Shown: in pieces, positions 19,880-31,604 of the stretch | Layout: the number at the start of each line of letters is the position of its first letter | Position numbering within the stretch: position 1 is the first letter of the stretch | The notes under the pieces: model-generated | Database searches by the model: none | What the model was told of the DNA's origin: nothing | The model's input: the letters and a program-made list of their open reading frames with translations, nothing else | Made by a program: the position numbers and the translations under genes | Assembly (NCBI GenBank): GCA_002179805.1 | Contig: NAVB01000155.1 | Span: 1-64,000 of the forward strand | DNA: 64,000 nt | Reading direction: 5' to 3' | DNA from: Acanthamoeba lenticulata | Lineage: Eukaryota; Discosea; Longamoebia; Acanthamoebidae

Positions 19880-22800
19880 ATGAAGCTGGGGCTGATCACG
19901 TCCATGTTGGGCTCATCGAAGACCCATTCAGAAGAATTCAAAGAGGCAGCAGAGAAGGAGAAGCACAGAAAGCAGATACTCAACGCTGCGTCGCGAGGCG
20001 ACGAGAAGAAGTTGCAGATTCTGCTCACTAAGTATCCAGACATTGATCTCAACGTCAAAGTACGTGCACCCATCTGCCCTTCTCTCCTTCTTCCTGTGAT
20101 CGATCTGCAAAGACGCAATCGCTAATTGACTCTAATGTAAAATGGATGGTCCTTCAGGTAAATGTACGTTCCCCAACGTGACCGAATACCGCTCACTTGA
20201 GTGAGCTCCCCCTTCCTCGTTGCTTGTTGCATGTTCCTTTCCCTATCTCACGCTCACCCCTCTCAACCTTTCTACTTGCTGCTTCCCGTGCCCGCTCGCT
20301 CAGGACGTGACGGTACGGTCCTCCCCTCAAGCCGACCCCTTCATCATCCCCCTTCGTCCCCCCCCTCGCTTTCCCCGTTAGCCATAGTTCCGTGATGAGC
20401 TCTGTCTGGGTGTTCCACGTGCGCACGTGCTAGTTTACCACCAATTGGCTCTCTTTATTCAGTTTTAATTTATCTTTTAATTATTCATTAAAGTGAGAAA
20501 TTAAATTTATTTATTTGTAAATACTATTTTATTCCCCAATTAATTGTCACTGACGGCGACGTTTGAATTGCAGCCACTGATGGCGGCGGCCATCAACGGC
20601 AAGCTGTCGGCCGTCAAGCTGCTCCTGCTGGCCAAGGCCGATCCCTACGTCAAGGACGACAAGCGCGGCCTGACGGCCCTGGAGCTCGCGCGCAAGAACA
20701 AACACAAGGACGTTGCTGAGTATCTCCTCAACAGCATGGGCGACCAGGAGGTCTTCAAGATCCTCAAGAGCCTCGGCTTCGCTCGCTACTGGGACCCCTT
20801 TGTCACCGAGCAGATCACGCTCGACCGCTTCAAGCGGCTCACCGATGCCGACTACGATCGCATGGGCCTCCCCATTGGTATCATTCTTTCTCTTTTCGTT
20901 TTTTTTCCTCATAATTTACGCTTATTTATTTATTAATAAATAAATGTTCTAAAAATTACTAAACTTTCTGTGATTTGCAGGGCCACGAAAGCAGATCCAG
21001 CGATTCCTGAAAGAGTTGAACAACGACAAGGCTGTGACGGATCTCAAATCGCCTCGCGGTATCCCGCGCTCGGCGTCGGACGCGCTGCCTTCGCCCCGCA
21101 GCGGCGGGCGCCTGCCGGCGGGCGCCAGCGCACAGTCGGCGCCATTGGGAACCGACGCGGACGACACCGAGCCGCCAGCGGCGCGGACGATCTCGTCTCC
21201 ACAGATCGCCGTCACGGAGCCGCCGTCGCCCCGGCGGCACTCGCCGCCGACTGCGCTCTCGGCCTCCAGCCCGTCGGCCGTCTCCATCGGCGACGCTTCG
21301 TCCGGCAAACGGTCCCCGGCGGGCCCCAAGCGGACGGAGGACAAGGCCAGCCCGCGCAACGGCGGCAAGTCGCCGCGGGGCAAGCCCTTGCTGGCCGAGG
21401 CCGACCGCAAGCTCATGGGCCAGTACGTCGAGTACCAGCGCGCCGAGTTTGACTCGCCGGAGACCGGCGGCAACGGCGGCGGCGGCAAGAAGACCCCCGT
21501 CTCGCCCAGGAAGAAGCCCACTGCGGCGAACGACGAGGACAAGAACTACATCTACGGCGGCGTGGACAACCTGCACCAGCAGCAGGCCGAGGGGCTCACC
21601 AAGTCCCAGCCTCAGATGACGCGCGTGCTGTCGGACGACAGCAGCAGCAGCGATGAGGACGACGATGACCACGACAAGGCCAACCACAAGCGGCGAGACG
21701 AGTCCGAGAGCGAAAGCGAAAGCGACAGTGATAGTGATGACGACAGCAGTGGAAGCGAACTGTCGAGTGACGAGGGCCCGGGCGACGAGCGCAAGTACGG
21801 CTACCGGGAGATTGACTACGAGGAGCTGGTCTTTGGCAAGAAGATCGGAGCAGGCGCCTTTGGCGCCGTCTACAAGGGCACGTGGCGCGGCGCGCCCGTC
21901 GCCATCAAGAAGCTCAAGAACTTCAACATGAAGGACAAGCACATGGTCGAGGAGTTCCGACGCGAGGCCAAGCTCGCCGAACTCGTCCACAACCACCCCA
22001 ATATCGTCAAGGTATTTTCATCTTTTTATTTTGCTCTCTTGAAATTGAAAAAATAAACTAAAATAAAATGGTATTTGTGCAGTTTGTGGGCGCGTGCAGT
22101 AAGCGAAAGGGCAAGTTCTGCCTGGTGACCATGTTCTGCAGCGGCGGCTCACTTGACAAGATCCTCCTCGACCAGACGGTAGAGCTACATTTTGTTTTTG
22201 TTTTTGTTTTTATATTTTAAATTTACTCAATTCTGATTTATTGGTGCGCCAGGTCAAGATCACGTTGAAGACCACCGTGCGAATGGCCGTCGAGGCCGCC
22301 TCTGGCATCTACCACCTCCACTGCGAGGGCGTCATCCACCGGGTACATTTTCCTGCTTCCTTTTTTATTAAATACAAAATTATTAGTGAAACTAATATCA
22401 AAATATAATCAACAACTTTGGCAGGACATCGCAGCGCGCAACTGTCTCGTGGGCGAGAACTTCCACATCTTCGTTACCGACTTTGGGTGCGTTCGTTTTG
22501 GCTTTGGTTGACGTGTTGTTGCGTTGGTTAATGTTCGCGTTGGCTTGGAACCACAGCTTCGCGCGAATCAAGGAGAACGCGACGGCCGAGTACGCGCGCA
22601 CGTTGAACGCCGTCGGGCCAGTCAAGCACATGAGCCCAGAGGCCATGCGCGAGAAGAAGTACTCGGAGAAGTCCGACGCCTTCAGCTTTGGCGTCCTCAT
22701 GTGGGAGATGTTCACGCGACAGGAGCCCTACGCGGGCGAGAAGGACCTCGTCGCGCTGGCCTTCCGGATCGCCGTGCAAGGCCACCGCCTGACCATCCCG

Positions 22801-23011
22801 TCCTCTGTGCCAGGCCCTGTCACCCAGCTCATGAAGTACGCGCTTTTCAAGATCAAGATGTTGATGCAGATCTGTAGAAGATTGACGTCGTTTATCATCT
22901 TCCTACGCGCGCAGGGACTGCTGGGAGACGGACCCACACAAGCGACCGAACTTCAAGGAGATCCTCAAGCGACTCTCTGCCTATTACAGCACCCTTGAGG
23001 ACACGGCCTGA
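19880..23011 (+). CDS. Ankyrin-SAM-protein kinase (tyrosine-kinase-like)
   Basis: The exons are 19880-20059, two microexons (20158-20163, 20304-20312), 20574-20877, 20981-22011, 22083-22178, 22253-22342, 22425-22486, 22557-22835 and 22915-23011, about 717 residues. The N-terminal ankyrin repeats are PLMAAAINGKLSAVKLLLLA and LTALELARKNKHKDVAEYLL. A SAM domain follows (FKILKSLGFARYWDPFV). A disordered Ser/Asp-rich linker leads to the kinase: GAGAFGAVYKG (P-loop), VAIKK (VAIK Lys), GVIHRDIAARN (catalytic loop), VTDFG (DFG), SPEAM (APE-like) and DCWETDPHKRPNF. All catalytic residues are present, and the tyrosine-kinase-like (TKL) class fits. The activation loop is short. A cytosolic signalling kinase is expected. 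Confidence 0.9.
20158..20312 (+). other. Two candidate microexons (6 and 9 nt) in the kinase gene
   Basis: GTAAAT (20158-20163) sits between TTCAG and GTACGT, and GACGTGACG (20304-20312) between CTCAG and GTACGG. Both keep phase 0. Adding them gives NVK-VN-DVT-PLMAAA, which brings the first ankyrin repeat close to its usual length. Neither was checked against transcripts. Confidence 0.5.
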
Positions 23012-23270
23012 CCTGCTACGTTTGCGAACCTCAGGGGCCTCTCGGCGCGACGACGAGCCAACGTGTGCTTCGACGAGCCAACGTGTGCTCGTGGCTGGAT
23101 TGTGCACTACTAGCGCCTTTATTTATTAGATGGATGAATGGTGAAGATGTCGGCCATTGTAGGGCTTGTTGGACGAATGAAGAGAAAGATGGTGCATAAA
23201 GAAGCCGCAATTTACAAAGCCAAATGCAATCTCTGCAATCTAGAGACGATGCCTTGGCCTCTTGAAAAGC

Positions 23271-23630
23271 TCAGAAGTCCAGAGAAACGGGGTTGTCGAG
23301 GCCGTCCACGGGCTCAGCTCCTCGCCGCCTGGCCTTCACGCCGCTGATGTAGGCCACCACGTAGAATGAAAGGATGAAGAAGGCCGCCACGATCATAATG
23401 CCCAACACCACCACGAGCAGGAGCACGATGCCACTGCCATAGAGGTTGCTATCTCCCACGCACAGCCCGATAGCGCACGAGAAGGCACCAAGAGGCCACA
23501 GCATGAAGAAGAAGAGGAAGATGGCCACGAAGGTGAGCCCCAGCTTCATCCATCGATGATCTTCTCCATACACGGCTGCCACCTTATCGTCCACTGCTTC
23601 ATACGCTCTCGCGAAGATGCTGTCGCCCAT
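23271..23630 (-). CDS. Small multi-pass membrane protein, unknown
   Basis: This is a single-exon gene of 119 residues. Three hydrophobic stretches (LTFVAIFLFFFMLWPLGAF, VLLLVVVLGIMIVAAFFIL and the short link between them) give two long helices or a hairpin. The N-terminal part is polar and slightly acidic; the C-terminal part has RRRGAEPVDGL. No family was recognised. The start is the ATG just after a pyrimidine-rich upstream stretch. The gene is convergent with the kinase gene. Confidence 0.7.
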   Translation of the reverse strand: MGDSIFARAYEAVDDKVAAVYGEDHRWMKLGLTFVAIFLFFFMLWPLGAFSCAIGLCVGDSNLYGSGIVLLLVVVLGIMIVAAFFILSFYVVAYISGVKARRRGAEPVDGLDNPVSLDF

Positions 23631-23768
23631 CTTTTTCTTGTTACTTGGCTGCAGCTCACCAATGTCGAACCAGGGCAGCCGATCAATCTCTCTTGCGCTT
23701 TTTCCTTCGATTTTTCTGCCTTGCTTTCATTTTCCTTCAAGAAACAAAGAAAAAATAAAAGATAGAAC

Positions 23769-25414
23769 ATGAGCGGCACGGGTGGGCAGCAACCTCCTGC
23801 CAAGCGAGCGACGCTTACAGCTCTCTCTTCCTCATCTTCGAGCTCGTCGGCAACCAACAGCAGTGCAGCTGCTACATCTCCCTTCTTCGCCTCGTCTGCA
23901 GCGGGTATGCGAACAAAGCGGCCCTTCTATTGTTGTTGCTCATTTTTCATCTTGGCTTTACAGGCGCTGCTCGAGGACGAAGCGGCCTTGGCCTGCGCTC
24001 AGGCCGTTCGCCGCTTTCGCCAACGGCGGCAGCAGCAACCAACAAAACATCACAGCCAGGGGTCGCGACAACCGCAACCACAGCCCCAGCACCAACACCA
24101 ACGCTGAGTAGCCTCTCTGCTGCGTCTGCCAAGCCCGCCTCTGCTGTGCCTCCACGCCCGTCAACATTGCAGCTGCGACAGCGGCGGCCGCAGCAACAAC
24201 AAACCCTGTCCGAGCCGCCTGCAGCACCTGCGCTACAATCGCAGCCACAGCGACCCCTTTCGCCCCAGCCACCACAGCCCAAGCCCCAGACCCAGCCCCA
24301 GCGACCGCCTCAGCCGCAGCAGCAGCAAGTGCCACGACCATCGCTGTCCACCGCGGCGCCCACGCGCTTGGCGGCGCCGCTGGCGCGGCCACCGCCTCGG
24401 CCAGCATCGCAGGCAGAGCAGCAGCCAAGGGCAGACAAGGGCAAGGACGCGGACAAGGACCAGCAGGAGGGTGAACTGGTAGCTCGCCTGCCCGGCCTCG
24501 AGGCGCTCCGATGGCTGGACGGCGGTCCACCGCGCAAGCGAGGCCGGAGCGACGAGGTTGACAACAACGACGACGATAACGAGGTGGCGTTTCTCGTGAC
24601 GCCGCCCAGGCTCGACCTCCTTCGCTGCTTGCCCCCAGAGTGCGTGCCCCATTCCGGCCCGCCTCGTTCGAGCGTGTATGTGTGTGCTGGCACCATTGTT
24701 GTGACGTTGTTGCCCTGCCGCAGGTTCGTCGGGCCGCCCCTGTTTCACCCATCGGCCGTGCTCTCCGGCGCTCGGGGTACGCTTTGCAATGATCAACCCG
24801 TGTCGCGCGCCAGCGCGTGTGTGTGGCTGACCTGCCCCTCCCCCCCGGTGGATGGATGAATGGACGGATGGCGCCAGTCGACGCGTTGTTTGAAGCGCTG
24901 ATGGCCAACGTTGGCCTCCTCGTGGAGGAGACTCAAGACGAGAACCTGCGGAGCGTCATCTGGCAGGCGCGCTCGCTCGCTGAGGCCGATTGGCAGCGTG
25001 GCTTTGACACAAGTGGTGCGTTGGGCGCTGTGTGCAGTCGTAATCGTGTTCACGTGACACACATGTGCTCACGTGACACATGCGTTAGGTCCTCTGAGGC
25101 CGCTTCTGGCACGCCCGGCCCACGTCCTGGCGCTGGTGGAGGCGTGTCCCTCGGCCGCCCTGTGCCGGACGCTCCTCCGCGCGCACCTGCCCAGCCTCCT
25201 CCTCGAAGCAGCGCGACTCCCGGAGCAGCATGCTGGCGGCGGCGACCTGCAGGAGCGGCTGCTGCAGAGCCTGCTGCGTGGGAGCGGGGAGGGCTATGAG
25301 CGCATGCCCGTGGACCGTCTCGCGCAGCACCTGCTGCCCATCCTTGCCTCGTTTGCGCCCGTCTCAGGCAACAACACAACGGCCAAGGCACAAAAGAAAC
25401 TCCGTACAAAGTAA
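23769..25414 (+). CDS. Pro/Gln-rich protein with helical C-terminus, unknown
   Basis: The exons are 23769-23904, 23964-24639, 24724-24776, 24878-25015 and 25089-25414; all phases close, giving 442 residues. The first ~250 residues are Ser/Thr/Ala then Pro/Gln-rich and probably disordered. A short basic motif (PPRKRGRSDE) near residue 250 could be a nuclear localisation signal. The C-terminal part (VDALFEALMANVGLLVEE, LARPAHVLALVEACPSAALC, LRAHLPSLLLEAARLPEQH) is leucine-rich and helical. No known domain was recognised. A nuclear scaffold or regulator is possible, on composition only. Confidence 0.7.
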
Positions 25415-25691
25415 ACTCCGAGTTAACGACGGACAGCTGATGATGATTGGCGCATGCTGCTGGCTGGTAGGCGGTTTTCACCACAGTTTTCTATCGAAGT
25501 TGACGATTTGTGCCCAACCACATGGCGGCATACACGACCGCTCAGGCATTTCTCTTGGAAACATCATCCTGTTTGGCCACGCCAACAACAAAACGGCCTT
25601 CTGCTTCATCCATCCATCCATCTGCAAAGCAAGCAGCCACTACACAATCAACATCAACAACCCAAGTCTCTCCCAACAACATCAACACAGA

Positions 25692-25991
25692 ATGCAGCGC
25701 ACGCCGATGACGTTCTCCACCTTCTGCAAGAAGTTCGTGCCCGTTGAGGTCTATCCGCTCATGGTGCCCATCACGGTGGCCTGCGGCATGGCCGGCTACA
25801 TGTCCTACCGCACGCTCTTTGGCGCGCCCGACGTGCACGTCTTTGGCAAGCAGCCCCGCTACGAGACTGGCGCCCATCGATCTGAGCCCCACGCGTTCGG
25901 CCTCCACACCAAGGCGTCGCGCTTTGATCCGCATCCCGAACTGGGCCAGGCCGAGGCTGACTTCAACCGCCAGTTCTCCTCGCGCGACTGA
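25692..25991 (+). CDS. B12D/NDUFA4 (MLRQ)-like mitochondrial protein, copy 2
   Basis: This second copy of the 99-residue protein at 14887-15186 lies in the opposite orientation. It has the same membrane helix and PDVHVFGKQPR motif. The five differences from copy 1 are all conservative or mild (Leu/Met, Ile/Leu, Ser/Thr, His/Asn, Asn/Asp). Both copies are intact, so both may be expressed. The start codon context (CAACACAGAATG) is shared. Confidence 0.85.
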   Translation: MQRTPMTFSTFCKKFVPVEVYPLMVPITVACGMAGYMSYRTLFGAPDVHVFGKQPRYETGAHRSEPHAFGLHTKASRFDPHPELGQAEADFNRQFSSRD

Positions 25992-26650
25992 TGCTCTTGT
26001 TGGCCACACCGCCTGCACAGAGTGCAAGTGAAGGAGTTAAGAAGAGCTGTAAATAAATTGAATGTTTAACAATTTGGTGATCCCTACTTGGTCCTGTTGC
26101 AACCCTCTGGTCTACTGCCCGTGGGGCAGGACACGATGTCGTGGCATGATGGTGTCCCGTGCACTCCACTGCACTCAGCCACGAGCGTAAAGCATTGAGG
26201 ACGAAGAAGCTGCTCAGCCAACCATACCTGCCAGAAGGGAAGCCCACGCACGGAATGCCCAAGGTGTCCACACCAACAAACAATAGCAGAGGAGTCTATC
26301 ATTTGGTTGGACTTGACTACAAAAGCATTCCAACAATTAAGCACAGGGTTTGGAGTGCTGGGATGGTGGGGAAGCTTCGCCGGCTTGAGGCGGGCCGTGT
26401 GTGGCCGTCCCGTAAGCAAAAGGCGCGTAAAAGTAAAAACGAGAGACGCGACTTTGTCGCATAAACGGAAATGCGACGCTGCTTTTCGTGATTGGTGGGT
26501 TTAGAGCTGTAACGATGTGTTGGTATCCCCTAAAGGCGAAGAACTGGGCACCGAGAAGTATAAAGCCACGGAGACGCAGTCCCCAACAAACTCAATACCA
26601 AGCTCAACAACACAACATCAGGTAGTACAGCGGCTCTACCCCACAACAAC
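25992..26650. other. Intergenic stretch before the hydrolase gene
   Basis: The first ~70 bases are the AT-rich 3' UTR of the B12D copy (GTAAATAAATTG). No supported gene was seen. The distal part carries the TATA-like element listed separately. Confidence 0.5.
26559..26564 (+). promoter_or_regulatory. TATA-like element of the hydrolase gene
   Basis: TATAAA lies about 90 bases before the start codon of the HSL-type hydrolase, in a local GC-rich context. The distance suits a TATA box with a short 5' UTR. Confidence 0.45.
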
Positions 26651-28143
26651 ATGTCATCGCACACGGCTTACACTCTCGAGGGCACTCGCCAGGTACGTCG
26701 TCTTCATCAGTCTGGCGCTGACCTTTATCTTTCGAGAGACCTGACCTCTGTGCACCACCGCCCAGTGGATCGACGGCTTTGGGAAGGTGCATCACTGGCC
26801 GGTTGGCGCCACCCAGGAGAAGCTCGACCTTCCGTACGCACACACAAACGCCACTTCGCCATCAACCACCAAAGCTCACGTTCGCGATGTGCACACCAGG
26901 AGGGGAGACGGCACCCAGCTGCCCGTCTACTGGATCACGCCCGCCGGGCAGGAGAAGAGCAACACTGTCTTGGTTTACTTCCATGGTGGCGGCTACGTCG
27001 GCGGGTGCGTTCGACAAGACGATCATGCGTCCGGCTCAAGTCCGCTGTTTGCTCACCTCAGCTGCGTTGCATGGGAGCAGCTCCTTTGTGTCGCATGGCA
27101 ACGCCGTGGCCCAGTTGGCCCAGAAGGCCGAGACCAGGGCTTTGTTCGTCGACTACCGGTACGTGCGCGCAAGTCTTTGCGTCGTCTTCAGCGCCATTGA
27201 CTCACACGATTGGCGTAGATTGGGTCCCGAGCATCCCTCTCCCGCATGCGTGGAGGATGCGCTCATCGCCTACAAGTGGCTCCTGCACGATCAGCACATT
27301 GCCCCGGAGAAGATCATCTTTGCGGGCGACAGCGCTGGCGGCGGCCTCACCCTGCTCTCCCTGCTCGCCCTGCACGCTGACGGCAACGGTGAGTTCTTCT
27401 TCTCCTCTTTCTCCTTTCGCGGCGTTGATCCTTCTTGTCAGCATGCTGATGCCTTCAACGCAGACTTGCCCAACCCGCGGGCCGGAGTCACCCTGTCGGC
27501 CTGGGCCGACCTGTCGTGCGAGCGAGAGTCGGTCAGGAAGAACACCGACACTGACACCGTCCTCACGCCCGACTTTGCTCTCTGGGTGGCCTTTAACGCC
27601 ATTGGTACGTTACGGCTGCAACTCATATTTTGCCTGACGTTCCCTCGAAGCAAGAGCTAAGACAGTTCCAACAGGCAACAAGTCGCAGGACCGTGAGGCC
27701 CTGAAGTCGCCCAAGGTGTCGGCTGTCTATGCGCCCTCAGAACTGCTGGCCAAGCTGCCGCAGCTCTACATGAGGTACGGTCTTCCGAAGCAAGGAGAAG
27801 AGGCCACTCTGCAAGCGGGCTTGGGTCTCATGATGTCTCTGTCCTCAGCGCTGGCGGAGCCGAGATCTTGCTCGACGACACCGTCGACTTTGCTCGCCGA
27901 GCCGTTGAAGCTGGCGCCCAAGTCGAGCTTGTGGTCCGTTACATACTTTTACAATGGTAAAACATATTCACATGACTGATTGCCTCTGCCATGGCAACAA
28001 CACAGGTTGTGCCCAACATGCAGCACGTTTTCCCGCTCCACTACCAGCACATTGGCACTGGACGACCTGAAAAGATGGACCCCCAGTGCGAGCAAGAGCT
28101 CGACAACATCGCCGCCTGGGTGAAGAAGCAGCTGCAAGCGTGA
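26651..28143 (+). CDS. HSL-type alpha/beta hydrolase
   Basis: The exons are 26651-26692, 26766-27004, 27081-27158, 27219-27388, 27464-27604, 27675-27774, 27849-27933 and 28006-28143, giving 330 residues. The hormone-sensitive lipase/arylacetamide deacetylase family shows as FHGGGYVGGS (oxyanion hole HGGG), FVDYRLGPEHPSPACVEDAL and FAGDSAGGGLTLL (nucleophile Ser in GDSAGG). The C-terminal block PNMQHVF carries the catalytic His. The Asp of the triad should lie in AGGAEILLDDTVDFA. There is no signal peptide, so a cytosolic esterase or deacetylase of small or lipid esters is expected. A stretch in exon 2 (26832-26900) could be a further small intron. Confidence 0.88.
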
Positions 28144-28229
28144 GAGTGACAGCACGTTTCATGCATTTTCAGCCGTAAAGACCGTTCGTTGTGCAAATGA
28201 ATGGAAACGATCGTCGTTTTTACCAAGGA

Positions 28230-30899
28230 TCACCACCACCACATGTAGTGATACAGCAGCTGTTCCTGCTTCTTCTTCTTCTGATCCTCGCTTTCGTCCT
28301 GGGCGAACCTTGGGGCTGACTTGCCCTGCAGCACGCTGCTGATCAGCGTCAGCAGCGACTGCACCTCGAGCGCATAATCGTATCCAGCGCCCTCCTCATC
28401 CGAGTCCTCGTCGTCTTTAATGGCGTCGGACGGGGGCAGCTCCAGCAGCTGGCCCACGACCTGGAGCACAGGCCACTCGATGTCGCGGACGATCGGTCCG
28501 CCAATATCGACCACGCGGGATAGCTGGTGGTGCACATTGGGGTGGTGAAGCTGCTGGGGTTGGTCTGTGGAATCAGGATTCCTGGCCAGTTTGTCGGCGA
28601 TTTTCTGCTGGAGTTGGGCGCCGACGACGTCGACCGCGAGCCGCCTGAGCCCTTGGTCCATTCCTGTGCGCTCGTCGCACCGGAAGACGAGATAGTCACC
28701 GGTGCCAGACCCCACGCGGACGAGGAACCGCACGCTGAAGCTGTCCATCTGCTTGTCGTGCGCAGCCGGCAGCCGGAAGAGGAACTCGCTGCCGCTGAGG
28801 TATACGATGCGATCGAACAGCTGCAGCTCCATTCCAACCACGCTTGCGTCATGAGAAGGAGCAAGACACCATGTACATGGACATGCATGTCGCTTAACGC
28901 ACGTGAGAGCCGTCGGCTGGGCCACGGTGGACCCCTTGGTTGGTGGGTTCCAAATGGATGGCCGCCTTGAGGGCACCAGGCAGCATGGCGAGCCTCTGCT
29001 GGCCGAAGAAGCGGTGAATGGCCCGCGCCACAAACTCCCAAGTCCGACACTTGGCCTCAAGCGACCCCTGCCACCACCACCACCACCACAGTCAACTTGA
29101 CACTCAGCTCCCCACCACATGCACATGTCGTTTACGCACGCACCTCGCGATATTCCTGGGTTCGAATGGCAGTGGCAAAGTAGGCGTCGGTATTCTGGAG
29201 GAGCTCAAGGACTGGCGGTTCCTCGAGCTTGCCGTGGCGAAGCTGCACTCTTCGGCGGGCGACCTTGCTGACCACCGAGAACCGTTGGTCTTCGGTGTCG
29301 TTCATCTCGTCGTCCGAGTTGTCCGTTGCATTCTCCTTGAAGGTGCGCTCCACGTCGGGCTTCCAGGCCAGGCCCAGGCACGCGTAGAGCAGCACCAGCA
29401 CCTCGTATGCCGACCACTTGGTCTCGTTCGGCTTCTTCTCCGTCTTTCTTGCGTCTCTCGCCCACTGCGCGAGCACATCCTTGGTGGTCCAGCGGTCCGC
29501 GTTACCGCTTCTGCTCTTTCTCGCCACGGTCTCGGCGAACCCGAGCGCCGACCAAAGCTTGAGGAGCGTGTCGTCTTCGATGAGGCATCGCTGCCCACCG
29601 AGAGAGCAGGCCAGCTCCAAGTTGAGCCGATCTTCAACCTTCTTCTTCCTCTTCTGCCGCTGCTGCTGGTAGGGCTCCAGGCCGAGCAGACGGATCCACT
29701 CGCTCGAGCGGGTGGCGAGGCTCAGTGTGACGACCTGCCCCCACCCGTATGCCCTAGAGTACCACTGGAATCGAGCCATCTCCTTGGTGGACTCAGCTCC
29801 GGCGACGCGCAGAAAGAGCTGCACCACCTCTGAGGAACTCAAACAGCGTCAACAGCGAAAGCGAAAGCGAAAGCGAAAACGAAAGGCAATACCTTGAGGC
29901 TTGCCAGGCAGGGAGAGAGACAGAACAGATTCAGTGTGCAGGCCGGCCAGCTCGCCGTAGAAGGCGCTTGCGTGCTCGACATGCTCTAGGCACAGACGAG
30001 CACGCTGGTGCTGCTCATCTTCTTGCTCTTGGTCTTCCGCCAGGTCGAGCACTGCATCGATCTCGGCCTTCTTCCCCGCTGGAAGCGCCCATTGGTCGCA
30101 TACGTAGGCCAGCACCTCTTTCAGCCTGAATGTCATTCACCATCATCAGCTACGAATGTCGACACCTACACGCACATGCCACACATACCTGAGCTGGTGC
30201 AAATGCGCATTCGCGCGGCCTGCTAAAATGCTTTCGAGCAGGCGCTCGTGGCTACAGGGCGCGTCAGGGTCAGTGGGCAAGTCCACCTGGGGCGGTCCAG
30301 GAAACCGAGTCTTGAGATACTGGTCGACCTTCCACAGCACGTCCATGGGCAGCTTCACCGCGGCATCGACCTCGCTCTTCATGCGGCCACACGTGAGACG
30401 GAGCGCCAGGAGATCCCTGATCGAGCCGGTCCGCTCGTCGCCATCAAACCTGCGCGAGATGATGGGTCACATGAGGTGTGTACGGTTGGGGATGTGCTGT
30501 CGAAAAGTCGAGAGGCCGAGGCGTACGGGCGGGCGAGCATGGATCGCACTTGTTCTTCGCTCCGGCCTTTTTCTTCTTCTTCTTCGCTCTGCTCTTCTTC
30601 GCCATCCTCGTTGTATCTGATCTCCTTGAGGAAAGGCGCATGACGAGCTCGCACGCGACACACCGCCGGCACTTGCGCCGCTGCACACAACACTAGGTTG
30701 AATAATGCAATTCGCACTCATGAAATAAAATACACTGCCACAAACTGGGCCGACGAATCCTACCGTGTTGGGGGGTAAGATAGTCCAGGATGTGGCGCAG
30801 CGGGAGGTACGGAAGTCCGCTCAACAGATCATCCTTAGGCTGTGCCTGCGCAACTCCGCTGGCGTTAGTCTCTTCACCTGTGGTGGCGTTCTTCTTCAT
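28230..30899 (-). CDS. F-box protein with long unknown C-terminal region
   Basis: The exons are 30899-30764, 30680-30527, 30449-30189, 30125-29893, 29829-29144, 29067-28903 and 28820-28230, giving 741 residues. Near the N-terminus (about residues 23-60), LLSGLPYLPLRHILDYLTPQH and AQVPAVCRVRARHAPFLKE fit an F-box, the Skp1-binding module of SCF ubiquitin ligases. The rest has no recognised repeat (no LRR, WD or kelch). It includes charged helices, WGQVVTLSLATRSSEWIRLL and WEFVARAIHRFF, and ends in an acidic, Lys-rich tail. It is likely a substrate receptor with a private binding region. The last intron's acceptor (CAG|CTG) is the best phase-0 choice but is not unique. Confidence 0.75.
29855..29885. 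repeat. GCGAAA simple repeat inside an intron
   Basis: About five units of GCGAAA/GAAAGC lie within a 63-base intron of the F-box gene, between its donor at 29892 and acceptor at 29830. No function is seen. Confidence 0.8.
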
Positions 30900-31604
30900 C
30901 ACCGGTGCTGCAGAAATGAAAAAGGGTTTGCTTACGACCATTAACGCAACCCCGAAATGAAAAAAGTGCACAAAAAGAATAGTAAATTATTTATCTGTTT
31001 CTTTATTATGTCCCTTACATAGCCAAACATGTTCGCTGCTGGACGTACGGCCATATTCGTGATGGCTGTCCACCCCCGTCCCTGCTCTTTTACGCTGAGC
31101 CTGGTCCGTTACCCAGTTGACGACTTCCTTGGCTGACGCCAACTACCGCTACTGGCTAAAACTTGCAGTTTGAACAACTTCTTGGTGAAGCGGGCTGTTT
31201 CCACAGTCCTCGTGGGCCCGGACCACACAATCGTCCGTGGGGCATTGGCGGAGATGGACAAACTAGCCTGAATCGACCAGCAACACCAAGCCAGCCTCCG
31301 CTCAGTGGTGCAGGTCGGAACGGGATCACTCAGTGCTCTGACCAGAGCTGGTTTAGTCGAGAGCCGGAGGGGCGTGGGTCGGCCCGGCCTTCTATTTAGG
31401 CGTTCCTTGCATCTGCGGGCAAACGAGTGAGCGCTGAGTGACAGGTTCACCAGGTAGCCCCTGTCTTGCCGCGTCTCTGAGACCAGCAAACTTGAGGTAC
31501 TCGAACAAGCCGACGAACCCTCTGTTTGGGGTGCCAGAACTCTTTTACACCATAACGCACCACACCAACAACAACAACCAGCATCGTTGACCACGAGCAG
31601 TGCC
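30900..31604. other. Intergenic stretch, divergent promoters
   Basis: The F-box gene reads left and the histidine kinase right. TTTCTGCAG just upstream of the F-box ATG may be a 5'-UTR splice acceptor. No supported gene was seen. A CTATTTAGG element at about 31392 could serve as a weak TATA-like site for the kinase gene. Confidence 0.4.

Noticed and set aside
20949..21996. Long minus-strand frames over the kinase linker
   Set aside because: The plus strand encodes the continuous SAM-linker-kinase exon; the antisense frames have no recognised motif.
23950..24910. Minus-strand open frames across the Pro/Gln-rich gene
   Set aside because: They come from GC-rich low-complexity codons; the plus-strand model has closing splice phases.
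26832..26900. Possible extra intron in hydrolase exon 2 (GTACGC ... AG)
   Set aside because: The frame is open and reads like protein (VRDVHTRRGDGTQLPVY), and the nearest acceptors give a poorer match; left as exon.
28349..29050. Alternative minus-strand frames in the F-box gene 3' part
   Set aside because: The frame chosen (GSLEAKCRTWEFVARAIHRFF, then LFDRIVYLSGSEF) reads as structured protein and closes in phase; the others are Pro/Ser/Arg noise.
30444..30686. A Cys-rich frame (CRRCVACEL) suggesting a zinc finger
   Set aside because: It is in the wrong phase with the upstream F-box exon; the in-phase frame completes the F-box.
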